Source: Methylobacterium aquaticum (lineage in GTDB: Bacteria > Pseudomonadota > Alphaproteobacteria > Rhizobiales > Beijerinckiaceae). Taken from it: a stretch of DNA of 64,000 nt. The stretch is taken from assembly GCF_016804325.1 (NCBI RefSeq), contig NZ_CP043627.1, positions 915,001 to 979,000 of the forward strand, written 5' to 3'. The stretch's first letter is position 1. Each line of letters starts with the position of its first letter. This document shows, one piece after another, positions 32,439 through 41,410 of the stretch. Below the pieces are notes generated by a model, which made no database searches, had not been told where the DNA came from, and saw nothing but the letters and a program-made list of their open reading frames with translations. The translations under genes and the position numbers were made by a program.

Positions 32439-34979
32439 TCAGAAGTCCATCGTCGCCGAGACGATGACCGTGCGCGGCGACCCGACCGCCAGGAAGCCGC
32501 GGGCGGCCGAGGCCCAGTACGCGTTGTCGAAGACGTTCTCGACGATCGCCCGCACCGTCACCGGTTTTCCCGACGCGCCCGCGAAGGTGTAGCGCAGGCC
32601 GGCATCGAAGCGCGTCCAGTCGGGCACGCTCTGCGTGTTGGCCTGGTTGTAGAACTGGCCGCTGGTGTAGATCGCGCGGCCGGTCAGCGTCAGGCCGGGG
32701 GCGAGCCACGGCGGCAGGTCGACCTCGCCGTAGAGGTTGAACGCGACGTCCGGGACGCCGGGGGCGCGGTTGCCGTCGAACTGGCGGTTGAGGGTGTTGA
32801 CGAGGCGCCCGTCGAGGAAGGTGACGCCGCCGACGAGGCGCACTCCCGGCAGCGGTTCGCCGAAGGCCGTCAGTTCGAGGCCGCGGTTGCGCTGGAGGCC
32901 GCTCACCGAGAACCGGTTGGTGCCCGGATCGGTGAAGCCGTTGGGCTGCTCGATCTCGAACAGCGAGGCGGTGACCGCCACCGTGCCGAAATCGTACTTG
33001 GCGCCGAATTCCCGCTGCCGGTTGACGACGGGGGCGAAGATCTCGTTGGCGTTGACCGCGGTGAGCGGCGGCGACGGCCCGGGATCGAGCGCCTCGATGT
33101 AGTTGCCGTAGAACGAGAGGTTGTCGGTCGGGCGGAACACCGCCGCCAGGGCCGGGCTGAAGCGACCCTGGTCGTAGGTCGCCGCGAGGTTGCCGAAGCC
33201 CGTGCCGGGGCGGGTGTTGTAGCTCTGCTGGTCGATCTGCTGGAAGCGCCCGCCCAGCGTCAGCAGGAAGCGGTCGTCGCCGAGCGACAGGGTGTCGGCG
33301 AGGCCGACGCTGCGCACGGCGAGCTTGGCGAAGAGCGGCCGGCCGTTATCGGAGCGCGGCAGAAGGGCGGTGGCGACCGAGCCCCGGGGCAGGTGGACCG
33401 GATCGTAGATGTTGGTCTGGAACACCGGCAGCGTCGGGGCGAGGAAGCCGCCGCGATAGTTCCGGTTGTCCGCCTCGACCGCCGCGACGTTGATCTGGTG
33501 GCCGATGAAGCCGGTCTGGAACTTCGCCCGCAGGCCGACCTCGCCGGTCATGCCGGAGATCTCCTGCGGCTGGATGGCGAGCGAGTTGGTCGCCTGGCCG
33601 GTCACGCTGGTGATCCGGTAGGACGAGGTCAGGAAGTCCTCGTTGTAGCGGCTGACGCCGCCGGCGGCGTAGACCGTCATGTCGGGCAGGATGTCGTATT
33701 CGACCCGGCCCGCCGCCATGTTGTAGCGGCTGTCGATGTATTCGAGCGAGCTTGCCGTGTTGAGCCGGGGATTGGGCGCCCGCGGAATCGGGATCCCGGG
33801 CGCGACCGCGTTGAACAGCGAGGTCGGCGCGGTGACGTTCTGGGTGTTGTGGACGAGGTCGAGCGAGGCGCGCAGGCGCTCGCCGCGATAGTCGAGGCCG
33901 AGCGTCGCGACGCCGACCTCGATGGCGTTCTTGTCGAGCGCCGTGTTGCCGTTGCGATAGGACAGGTTGGTCCGCACGCCCCATTCCTTCGACGGGCCGA
34001 AGCGGCGGCCGAGATCGGCGTGGGTCCAGACCTGCGAATCGCTGAGATAGGTCGTGGTGAGCCGGGTCAGCGGCTCGTCGTAGGCGCGCTTGGGGATCAG
34101 GTTGATCGTGCCGCCGACCCGGCCGGTGCCGCCGCTGATGAGCGCCGAGGGGCCCTTCAGGATCTCGATCCGCTCCAGGCCGACCGCGTAGGAGCGCCGC
34201 GGGTTGGCGAGGTAGAACAGGCCGTCGAAGGCGACGTCGAGGCTGGTGACCGGGAAGCCGCGGATGAAGAACGAGTCGCGCTCGCTGAAGGGCGGCGCGT
34301 CGTTGCGCACGGACGAATCGTTCAGCACCACGTCGGCGACGGTGCGGGATTGCTGGTCGGCGATCAGCTTCTCGGTGAAGCCGGTCACGTTGAACGGCGT
34401 CGTGAGCACCGAGCGGTTGCCCAGGAAGCCGACCCGGGTGCCGGTCGCGACCTGGCCGCCGGCATAGGGCGGCGGGGGCTGGCCTACCGTCCCGGTCGGC
34501 GGCGGCAGCCCCCTGTCCCCGGCGCGGGCCCCGGCGGGCCGGCCCTCGACGACGATCTCGTCGAGGCGCACGGCTTGCTCCGCGCTCCCGCCGAGCTGGG
34601 CGTAGCGCGGATTGACGAGGGTGAGGGTGGAGGGGCTCACGCTGCGATAGGCCAGGCCGGTCCCGTCGAGGAGCCGGCGCAGGGCGTCGAGGGGCTGGAA
34701 CGTGCCCTCGAGGCCGGTCGTCGTCAGGGATTGCGTCAGGTCGGTCCCGTAGACCAGCTTGACCCCGGCCTGCTCGGTGAAGCGGACGAGCGCCGGTTCG
34801 AGCGGACCGTTCGGGATCGACAGGGCGACGGTGTCGCCGGGCCCCTGCGTCGCCTCGGGTTTCTCGCGCGGCAGTGTCGTCTGACCCTGGGCCGCCGGCA
34901 CCAGCACCAGCAGCGACACGCCGGCGAGCGCCATCCCGGCCAGCCGTCCACCCACCCCACCACGCTCCCGCGCCGCCAT
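32439..34979 (-). CDS. TonB-dependent siderophore receptor with STN signalling domain
   Basis: 846-residue outer-membrane receptor of the FecA/FpvA transducer type. A signal peptide (MALAGVSLLVLVPAAQGQ) is followed by an STN domain at about 45-115 (VALSIPNGPLEPALVRFTEQ ... YRSVSPSTLTLVNP), a TonB-box-like EIVVEG, the plug (DSFFIRGFP, VGLERIEILKGPSALISG) and a 22-strand barrel ending in Phe (SATMDF). The STN domain passes ligand status to FecR, encoded just upstream with FecI. It should import the metallophore made by the adjacent operon. Intact. Confidence 0.93.
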   Translation of the reverse strand: MAARERGGVGGRLAGMALAGVSLLVLVPAAQGQTTLPREKPEATQGPGDTVALSIPNGPLEPALVRFTEQAGVKLVYGTDLTQSLTTTGLEGTFQPLDALRRLLDGTGLAYRSVSPSTLTLVNPRYAQLGGSAEQAVRLDEIVVEGRPAGARAGDRGLPPPTGTVGQPPPPYAGGQVATGTRVGFLGNRSVLTTPFNVTGFTEKLIADQQSRTVADVVLNDSSVRNDAPPFSERDSFFIRGFPVTSLDVAFDGLFYLANPRRSYAVGLERIEILKGPSALISGGTGRVGGTINLIPKRAYDEPLTRLTTTYLSDSQVWTHADLGRRFGPSKEWGVRTNLSYRNGNTALDKNAIEVGVATLGLDYRGERLRASLDLVHNTQNVTAPTSLFNAVAPGIPIPRAPNPRLNTASSLEYIDSRYNMAAGRVEYDILPDMTVYAAGGVSRYNEDFLTSSYRITSVTGQATNSLAIQPQEISGMTGEVGLRAKFQTGFIGHQINVAAVEADNRNYRGGFLAPTLPVFQTNIYDPVHLPRGSVATALLPRSDNGRPLFAKLAVRSVGLADTLSLGDDRFLLTLGGRFQQIDQQSYNTRPGTGFGNLAATYDQGRFSPALAAVFRPTDNLSFYGNYIEALDPGPSPPLTAVNANEIFAPVVNRQREFGAKYDFGTVAVTASLFEIEQPNGFTDPGTNRFSVSGLQRNRGLELTAFGEPLPGVRLVGGVTFLDGRLVNTLNRQFDGNRAPGVPDVAFNLYGEVDLPPWLAPGLTLTGRAIYTSGQFYNQANTQSVPDWTRFDAGLRYTFAGASGKPVTVRAIVENVFDNAYWASAARGFLAVGSPRTVIVSATMDF

Positions 34980-35109
34980 GTCCGAATACCCCGTCCGTCC
35001 GTTCGAAGGGGCGGCGCTTCACGTGCGCTCTCTCCCCTGCCTCACAGGCTTGAGATCAACGGGGCGGCAAACTCCTGACGTCCGATCGCGCGATTTCTCG
35101 AAAAAAGTT

Positions 35110-36073
35110 TCAGAGCGGCGAGCCGACCAGGACCAGGAGCGGAGTGACCCGGGTGACGCGAAGCGACAGGCTGGCGGCGATCGCGTCGAGGGCGTCGTCG
35201 GTGTGGTGCGGGTCGAAGGCGCCGGTGACGCGCCGCGCGCCGGCCTGCCCGTCGAGGAGGAGGATGCGCCCGGGTCTGTAGCGCGCGAGCTCGGCCAGCA
35301 CCTCGGACAGGCGCTCGCCCGAGACGATCAGGCGCCCGTCGCGCCAGGCCATCGCCCGGGCGACATCCGCCGCGACGACCCGGGGCGCGTCGCCGTCGGC
35401 GAGCGCCTCTCCGGCCGCGACCTCGAGCGGCCGGCCCGCCGCCGTGACGGCGACGCGACCCTCGGCGACGCCGACCGGCCGGCCGGCGCCGTCGGCGCGG
35501 ACGTAGAACACCGTGCCGACGGCCCGGACGCTGAGCCCGCCGCCCTCGACGATGAAGGGCCGTCCGGGATCGCGGACGACGTCGAACACCGCCTCGCCGC
35601 GCAGGAGCGCGACCCGGCGCTCCCGGTCGCCGAAATGCAGGGCGAGCGCCGTGCCGGTATTCAGGTCGACGCGGCTGCCGTCGGGCAGGGTCGCGTGGGT
35701 GATGTCGCCGACCCCGCTCCACAGATCGGCGCGCACCCAGTCGGCGAGGCCGGCCCGGTAGGCCAGGGCGCTCCCGAGGACGAGGAGGGCGGCGAGGCAG
35801 GCCGGGCCTGTCGGGCCGCGGCTTTTGTTCGAACCGGGACGCGGGGGGCGGGGATTCGCGATCCGGCAGGTGGCCGAGCCGGCGCCACAGGGCGTCCATC
35901 TCGGCATAGGCGACGGCATGGACCGGATCGGCCGCGCACCAGGCCTCGAACGCCGCCCGGTCGGCCTCGGTGGCATCGGTCGAGGAGAGGCGCACGACCC
36001 AGGCGGCGGCAGCCGCGTCGGTCGGATCGTCGCCGTCATGGGGTCCGTCGTCCTGGGTCTCGTCGATGGCCAC
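35110..36073 (-). pseudogene. fecR: FecR-like anti-sigma factor / sigma regulator, frameshifted
   Basis: GTG at 36073 opens a DUF4880-type N-terminal domain (AAWVVRLSSTDATEADRAAF ... VHAVAYAEMDALWRRLGHLP). The frame is lost near 35815-35830; the other frame continues with one membrane helix (GPACLAALLVLGSALAYRAG), the periplasmic FecR domain (ATLPDGSRVDLNTGTALALH, LRGEAVFDVVRD) and a C-terminal STN-like part. Two G missing from CGCGGCCC would restore PRGPTGPACL. FecR holds FecI inactive until the receptor signals. Because sigma factor and receptor are intact, an assembly error is likely. Confidence 0.82.
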
Positions 36074-36169
36074 CGGCGTCCTCGAGGATCCTGTCGCGCC
36101 CGGACGGTCCGGGGCGGCAAGCCCTACGCTCTATGATCGCCGAGCCGTCGGATTCCTGACATCCGTTCC

Positions 36170-36679
36170 TCAGAAAAGATCGCCGCAGCGGCGCCGGCAA
36201 TGCAGGAGCGCCTTGATCAGGTGCTTCTCGACCATGTTCCGGCTGATGCCGAGCCTGTCCGCCACCTCGCCGTTCGCCAGACCGTCGATGCGCGCGAGCA
36301 GGAAGACCTCGCGGCACCGCGGCGGCAATTCGTCGATGGCGGCGGCCAGCCGCCGAAGATCCTGGCGGGCCATCGCCTGTCGCTCCGGCAGGGCGTGGCG
36401 GTCGGCGAGGCCGGCCCAGTCGTCCTCGTCGATCGCCTGGAAGATCGTGCCCTCCAGCCGCTGCCGGTTGCGCATCCGGCGCGCCACGTTGCTGGCGATC
36501 TGGAACAGGAAGGCCGAGGGCTGCTCGATCTTCGTCCGCGCGAGCGCCGCGATCATCAGGAGATAGGTCTCCTGATGCGCGTCGGCCGCGTCCACCGGGT
36601 CGCCGAGACGGCGCGTGAGGAATCGCCGCAGCTTCACGCCCTCGCCACGATGCAGCGCATCGATCGAGATTGCCGGCAT
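36170..36679 (-). CDS. fecI: ECF sigma factor, FecI type
   Basis: 169-residue extracytoplasmic-function sigma factor: region 2 (FLTRRLGDPVDAADAHQETY, FLFQIASNVARRMRNRQRLE) and region 4 (LPPRCREVFLLARIDGLANG, EVADRLGISRNMVEKHLIKA). With FecR and the STN receptor it forms a cell-surface signalling unit that should switch on receptor and synthesis genes when the metallophore binds outside. ATG at 36679; FecR starts 96 bp downstream. The upstream 80 bp is AT-rich and should contain the iron-responsive promoter. Confidence 0.92.
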   Translation of the reverse strand: MPAISIDALHRGEGVKLRRFLTRRLGDPVDAADAHQETYLLMIAALARTKIEQPSAFLFQIASNVARRMRNRQRLEGTIFQAIDEDDWAGLADRHALPERQAMARQDLRRLAAAIDELPPRCREVFLLARIDGLANGEVADRLGISRNMVEKHLIKALLHCRRRCGDLF

Positions 36680-37214
36680 TCCCCAACTCCGAACTTCTCT
36701 AAACTATCGCTTGATCAATCAATCACCCCGAATACGATCTCACAAGAGCATGTCATGCCGTGACTTCTTCATCTTATTTCGTCTGATTCCAGAGTGGACG
36801 TGCCGTGCCAAGGCAAGCCGTTGTGTTTCTGCAAGAAACAACGGGACACCGAGCACGTCCGGCGGATCGGTGCGGAGCATGCGGGGAGGTGAAATCCGCA
36901 GGGTGATGCGGAACGGCAACACGTCGCCTACCGTCCCCGGCCCCGGAACGGCTCCCGGCGACTCGTCCCCGGCGGCGGGGGTGGCGCATGCCGAAGTCTC
37001 GCAACCGGCGTCGCGCGGAGGAGGGGTGTCTCGACCGTGCCGCGCGGGGCGCGGATTCCACGACCCGACCCGGCCGTGCGAGGGATTTCGGCGAGGATGC
37101 GGCCGCCGACGCCGAGCGCCGGGACGGCATCCCCGACCCGCGTGCATGACGGCTGCGCGTCGATCCGGGGGCAGGCGGGTGGAAATCCGCGCGCGCCTCC
37201 CCTATATCGGCGTC
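36680..37214. other. Intergenic region, no supported gene
   Basis: 535 bp between the divergent fecI and a small plus-strand gene. The first 100 bases are AT-rich (fecI promoter side). Several ORFs span the rest on both strands but all are Arg/Pro/Gly-rich with no recognisable domain. The segment ACGTGCCGTGCCAAGGCAAG and its surroundings include minor inverted repeats only. Confidence 0.4.
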
Positions 37215-37418
37215 ATGGCAGACAACACTTCCACTCCCTTCACCATCGAGATTTCTCCCATCACCAAGCCGGCCGGCCAGTACCAGTGGGCCATCCGCCG
37301 GAACGGCAAGCTGATCGAGCGCTCCGATCGCCCGCATCCGACCGAGGCCAAGGCCGAGGCCAGCGCCCTCGCGGCGGTCGAGCGCAGCATGCACTCCTCC
37401 AGCAGCGGCCGGTGGTAG
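37215..37418 (+). CDS. Small conserved-looking hypothetical protein
   Basis: 67 residues from ATG at 37215. The sequence FTIEISPITKPAGQYQWAIR, RNGKLIERSDRPHPTEAKAE, ASALAAVERSM predicts a two-strand hairpin and a long helix, a compact pattern (like DUF1508-type 'YxW.IR.NGK....S' units) that looks conserved rather than random. No assigned function. Stands alone. Confidence 0.65.
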   Translation: MADNTSTPFTIEISPITKPAGQYQWAIRRNGKLIERSDRPHPTEAKAEASALAAVERSMHSSSSGRW

Positions 37419-37479
37419 GCAAGTCGGCGCGTCCCTCCCGCCATCCCGGCGGGGTGGGCGTGCTCCGCCGGCTCACGGC

Positions 37480-38457
37480 GTGATCCCGGCACCCTTCCCC
37501 CCCGAACCTCCCGCCCTCGTGCGGGCAGCAACGGCCGCGCCCTGTGACGCGGCCGTTCTCGCGCGTCTGCGTGCGCCGCCGACGGTCGACGACGACGCCG
37601 TCTCCCTCACCTGCAGCCTGCGCCTGTCGCCCGGCGATCGCATCCTCAAGCGCATCGAGATCGAGGGCGGGCGGGCCTCCGGCCTCACGCTCGATTGCGC
37701 CGGCGCCACCCTCGGCCGGCCGGACGTGCCGGCTCATCTCGGCGCCTACACGATCGCGATCCGCTCGAAGGCTCCCACCCGCCCGGGCGAGGCCTGGGAC
37801 CGCCCCTCCGACATCCGTATCCGCGACTGCACGGTGTTCGGCCATGTCCGGATCTGGGGCATGGGCGAGAACGGGCAGGGGCCCCTGCTCCGCGATTCCT
37901 CCCACAGCCTGGGCCATACCGAGCGCGCGCAAGCCGCCGCGCCGACCGGCGTGACGATCACCGGCACGACCATCGTCGCGGCCGGGCCGATTCCGCTCTA
38001 TCTCGGACCCGGCGTCACCCGGGTCACCCTGCAGGGCTCGCGGCTCGCCGGCCGCTCGGTCTCGACTGCGCTCTACCTCGACGCCGAGAGCGCCGAGAAC
38101 CGCATCGAGGACAACGACATCGAGACCGAGACCGCGCGCGAGGCCGTCGCCGTCGACGGTTCGGCGCGCAACCGCATCACCGGCAACCGGTTCGTGCTGC
38201 GCGGGCAGGGCGGCGTGCGCCTCTACCGGAATTGCGGCGAGGGCGGCACGGTGCGCCACCAGACGCCGTCCGACAACGTGGTCACCGGCAACCGCTTTCG
38301 CACCGGCGGCTTCTTCCCGGCCGCGGCGATCGTGGTGAATTCCCGCAACGGCTGGCGGCTGACCTGCGGCGAGGATGCGGGCTACCCCTTCGGCAGCAGC
38401 ATCGACAACGGCGATCACGGGACCGGCAACGTCGTGGCGCCCAACACCGTCGAGTGA
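37480..38457 (+). CDS. Right-handed beta-helix repeat protein
   Basis: 325 residues from a GTG at 37480. Repeating short units such as TGVTITGTTIVAAGPIPLYL, VTRVTLQGSRLAGRSVSTAL and ENRIEDNDIETETAREAVAV, NRITGNRFVLRGQGGVRLYR show the pectate-lyase-like parallel beta-helix (NosD/periplasmic copper-type or carbohydrate-binding). No signal peptide is seen from this start. Such proteins usually bind or cleave polysaccharide; catalytic residues cannot be assigned. The next gene, a Crp-type regulator, follows about 100 bp later. Confidence 0.75.
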   Translation: MIPAPFPPEPPALVRAATAAPCDAAVLARLRAPPTVDDDAVSLTCSLRLSPGDRILKRIEIEGGRASGLTLDCAGATLGRPDVPAHLGAYTIAIRSKAPTRPGEAWDRPSDIRIRDCTVFGHVRIWGMGENGQGPLLRDSSHSLGHTERAQAAAPTGVTITGTTIVAAGPIPLYLGPGVTRVTLQGSRLAGRSVSTALYLDAESAENRIEDNDIETETAREAVAVDGSARNRITGNRFVLRGQGGVRLYRNCGEGGTVRHQTPSDNVVTGNRFRTGGFFPAAAIVVNSRNGWRLTCGEDAGYPFGSSIDNGDHGTGNVVAPNTVE

Positions 38458-38559
38458 GCCGGCCCGGCCCGGAGCGTGACGGCCCGTTTGATCCAGATCA
38501 ATGCGGGAGGCCCGGCGACCCGCATCCTCCTGCCGGGACCGTCGAGGCCGAGGCCGGGG

Positions 38560-39360
38560 ATGCCCCATCACCTGATCCGCAAGCTCGGCCGCTACGTCCA
38601 CCTCCCGCCGGAAGACGAGGCGGTCCTGGCCCGGCTCGTCCACGAGGCCGCCTGGATCGGCCCCGGCCGCGACCTGCTCCAGGAGGGAGCCGCCGCCAAG
38701 GCGGTGTGGGCGGTCCTCGAGGGCTGGGCCTGCCTCTACAAGCAACTGGAGGACGGACGCCGGCACATCACCGCCTATCTCCTGCCCGGGGACCTGTGCG
38801 GGGCCCCGATCGATTGTCCCAGCCCCGTCAACTACGCGATCGGCACGCTGACGCCGGTGCGCGCCGCCCGGATTCCCGGTCCCATCCTCCTCGCCGCGAT
38901 GGAAAGCCATCCGTCCATCCGGCGCGCCGTCTGGCTCGACATGCTGGCGACATCGGCCATTCAGCGGGAATGGACCGCCAATATCGGGTTTCGCACCGCC
39001 CGGGAGCGCATCGCACACCTGTTCTGCGAGATCGTCTCCCGCCTGCAGGCGGTCGGGCTGGCCGACGAGACCGGTTGTCTTCTGCCGCTCACGCAGGAGG
39101 ATCTCGGCGAGACGGTCGGGATCTCGACCGTCCACGTGAACCGCACGCTCCAGGAACTGCGCCAGGCCGGCCTGATCACGCTCAGGCGGCAGCGACTCGG
39201 CATCCCGGACGTCGCGGCCCTGCGGAAGGTCGCCTGCTTCGACGACGTCTATCTCCGGCCGCTTTCGTCCGGCAGCGACCGGGATCGGGGGACCGTTCGA
39301 CGGTCCGAGGCGGAGCCGGTCGTTGGATCCGAGGCCGCGACGCAAAATATCATCGCTTGA
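38560..39360 (+). CDS. Crp/Fnr family transcriptional regulator
   Basis: About 266 residues. N-terminal cyclic-nucleotide-binding-like domain (LLQEGAAAKAVWAVLEGWAC, ITAYLLPGDLCG) and a C-terminal winged HTH (LTQEDLGETVGISTVHVNRT, LQELRQAGLITLRRQRLGIP). No Fnr-type cysteine cluster is present, so oxygen sensing by an Fe-S cluster is unlikely. ATG at 38560 is preferred, having GAGG close upstream and fitting the family's N-terminus (HLIRKLGRYVHL); a GTG at 38476 would add 28 residues. Ligand and targets unknown. The last 40 residues are a disordered tail. Confidence 0.88.
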   Translation: MPHHLIRKLGRYVHLPPEDEAVLARLVHEAAWIGPGRDLLQEGAAAKAVWAVLEGWACLYKQLEDGRRHITAYLLPGDLCGAPIDCPSPVNYAIGTLTPVRAARIPGPILLAAMESHPSIRRAVWLDMLATSAIQREWTANIGFRTARERIAHLFCEIVSRLQAVGLADETGCLLPLTQEDLGETVGISTVHVNRTLQELRQAGLITLRRQRLGIPDVAALRKVACFDDVYLRPLSSGSDRDRGTVRRSEAEPVVGSEAATQNIIA

Positions 39361-39585
39361 TCCGACAGGAAAAGTTTCCGTTCGATCGGTCTTGCCGGTT
39401 TTCAGGTCCTCCGCGCCGTTCCGAGGTTGCCCGAAAGACGCGGAGGGAGTCGGGACGACCGGATCGACGCTAGCGCCGATCCCGGACGATGCCCGAGAGA
39501 AAGGGTCTCCGTCCTTATCCTGTTCCCGGCACGTCGCGCGAGCGACGCGCACCCGACCGAACCCGGCGGAGCGCCTTGATTCGCC

Positions 39586-40047
39586 TCAAGGCGTGATCTG
39601 CAGGATCGCCTCGACCTCGACCGTCATGGCGTTGGGCAGCGAGCCCATGCCGACCGCCGAGCGGGCATGGCGGCCGGCATCGCCGAGCACGTTCACCAAG
39701 AGGTCCGAGCAGCCGTTGATGACCTTCGGATGGTCGGCGAAATCGGGCTCGGCATTGACCATCCCGAGGAGCTTCACCACGGCCTTGATCCGCGACAGGT
39801 CGCCGAGCGCCGCCTTGGCGACGGCGAGGAGCTGAAGGCCGGCCAGTTGCGCGTCGGCATAGCCCTCCTCGATCGTGGCGTCGCGGCCGAGCCGGCCGGG
39901 GCGGTAGGTGCCGTCCGGGCGCTTCGGGCCCTGGCCCGAGAGGTAGAGCAGGTCGCCGACGATGCGGTAGGGCACGTAGTTGGCGACCGGCACCGGCACC
40001 TGGGGCAGGGTCAGGCCGAGCTCGGCGAGCTTCTGTTCGGGGGTCAT
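39586..40047 (-). CDS. RidA family (YjgF/YER057c) protein
   Basis: 153 residues of the RidA fold: VANYVPYRIVGDLLYLSGQG near the N-terminus, the central QLLAVAKAALGDLSRIKAVV, and the C-terminal block AVGMGSLPNAMTVEVEAIL. The catalytic Arg of true RidA (in 'ARxxVxVxxLP') is replaced here: the motif reads HARSAVGMGSLPNAM, matching the YjgH-like branch more than imine deaminase RidA. So the deaminase role should not be assumed. Single gene, 80 bp from nikR's end. Confidence 0.87.
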   Translation of the reverse strand: MTPEQKLAELGLTLPQVPVPVANYVPYRIVGDLLYLSGQGPKRPDGTYRPGRLGRDATIEEGYADAQLAGLQLLAVAKAALGDLSRIKAVVKLLGMVNAEPDFADHPKVINGCSDLLVNVLGDAGRHARSAVGMGSLPNAMTVEVEAILQITP

Positions 40048-40129
40048 GCGTGGCTCCTTTCAGGGGTGTGGGTGTCGGGGGGCATGGGCGCCGCCGCACC
40101 CGTCCGGACCGTGCCGCGACCGGCGCGGA

Positions 40130-40621
40130 TCACGTCCGGATATGCTCATGGGGATGCGGGTCCCGGGGATGCGAATCCCGGGGCTGCGGATCGGGGCCGT
40201 GATCGTGGTGGCCGAGCTCGATCCGGGCCGGGATGATCGAGAGGCTGTCGTGGCGGATGCCGCGCTGGGTCGCGACCTCGTCGGCGAAATCGAGGATGTC
40301 CCGCACCCGGCCGCGGACGAGGAGCGTGTGCAGGCTCGCCTCGTGGTCGAGGGGCACCGTGAGCTGCGCGATCACGAGGTCGTGCCGCCGCTGCTGGATC
40401 GCCGCCAGGCGCTGGCCGAGATCGCGCACGCCGGCCTCGGCCACGAAGGTGAAGGTCGCGACGCCCGACAGGTCGGGATCGAGGGCGCGGCGGGCCTCGG
40501 CGAGGCCGCGCCGCAGGAGGTCGCGCATCGCCTCCGAACGGCCGGCATAGCCGCGCCGCTCGGCGACCCGGTCGACCTCGGCGACGAGGTCCGGATCGAG
40601 GGTGACGGTGATCCGCTGCAT
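40130..40621 (-). CDS. nikR: NikR-like nickel regulator lacking all four canonical Ni ligands
   Basis: 163 residues. The ribbon-helix-helix N-terminus matches Escherichia coli NikR closely, including the DNA-contacting Arg3, Thr5 and Thr7 (MQRITVTLDPDLV...RSEAMRDLLRRGL). The ACT-type metal domain is also there (QRRHDLVIAQLTVPLDHEAS, FADEVATQRGIRH). But aligned to E. coli, H76, H87, H89 and C95 are Gln77, Thr88, Pro90 and Ser96. The C-terminal tail is His/Asp/Pro-rich (GHHDHG, HPHEHIRT) and may bind metal instead. Last gene of the nik operon, 12 bp after nikE. A real nikR by position and fold, with unusual metal sensing. Confidence 0.9.
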   Translation of the reverse strand: MQRITVTLDPDLVAEVDRVAERRGYAGRSEAMRDLLRRGLAEARRALDPDLSGVATFTFVAEAGVRDLGQRLAAIQQRRHDLVIAQLTVPLDHEASLHTLLVRGRVRDILDFADEVATQRGIRHDSLSIIPARIELGHHDHGPDPQPRDSHPRDPHPHEHIRT

Positions 40622-40633
40622 CGACCGGTCTCC

Positions 40634-41410
40634 TCAAGGCATGGCCGGCAGGACGGCGTCCAGGAGGGCGCGCGCCGCCGGGTGCGTCAGGGCGAGGGCC
40701 GGCCTGCACGCCGACATGTCGACGATCCGCCCCTCGCTCAGCACCACGACCCGGTCGGCGAAGCGGCGCGCCAGCCGCACGTCGTGGGTGACGAGGAGGA
40801 AGGCGGTCCCGTGCCGGCGGCGCAGGTCCGACAGGCGGTCGAGGATATCGACCTGGCGCGGCGCGTCCAGGTTCGAGACCGCCTCGTCGAGGACGATGAG
40901 GGCGGGCCGGGTGGCGAGCGCCCGGGCGAGCCCCACCCGCTGCACCTGGCCACCGGAGAGCTGGCCGGGCAGGCGGCCGGCCGCGGCGGGATCGAGGCCG
41001 ACCATGTCGAGGGTCTCGGCAACCCGCGCCTCCCGCTCGGGGCGCGACAGGCCGGTCAGGTGGCGCAGGGGCTCGGCGACGATCCGCCCGACCGTGTGCC
41101 GGGGGTTCACCGCGGAGAGCGGATCCTGGAGCACCATCTGCACGGCGGCGCGCAGGGCCCGCCGGCCGTCGCGGTCGAGGGTGCCGAGGGGCGTGCCGCG
41201 AAACCGCACCGTCCCGGCATCGGCGTCTTCCAGCCCGAGGAGCAGGCGGGCGAGCGTGCTCTTGCCCGAGCCGCTGCGGCCGATCAGGGCGACGCACTCG
41301 CCCTCCGCCAGGGCGAGGTCGATCCCGGCCAGGACCGGCCGGACGGCCTTCCGCCAGCCGGTGCCCGGATAGGTCTTGCCGAGCCCGTCCGCCGTCAGCA
41401 ACGCCGTCAT
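40634..41410 (-). CDS. nikE: Nickel ABC transporter ATP-binding protein NikE
   Basis: 258 residues of the dipeptide/nickel ABC ATPase family. Walker A GRSGSGKSTLARLLLGLE, signature LSGGQVQRVGLARALATRP, Walker B LIVLDEAVSNLDA and switch His (LVTHDVRLARRFAD). The Q-loop reads MVLQDPLSAVNPRHTV, the OppF/NikE variant. Couples ATP hydrolysis to nickel-chelate import with NikBCD. ATG at 41410 overlaps nikD in ATGA. Confidence 0.93.
   Translation of the reverse strand: MTALLTADGLGKTYPGTGWRKAVRPVLAGIDLALAEGECVALIGRSGSGKSTLARLLLGLEDADAGTVRFRGTPLGTLDRDGRRALRAAVQMVLQDPLSAVNPRHTVGRIVAEPLRHLTGLSRPEREARVAETLDMVGLDPAAAGRLPGQLSGGQVQRVGLARALATRPALIVLDEAVSNLDAPRQVDILDRLSDLRRRHGTAFLLVTHDVRLARRFADRVVVLSEGRIVDMSACRPALALTHPAARALLDAVLPAMP

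Noticed and set aside
37261..39552. 763-codon minus-strand ORF
   Set aside because: Covers the beta-helix and Crp genes, which have clear domains in the plus direction.
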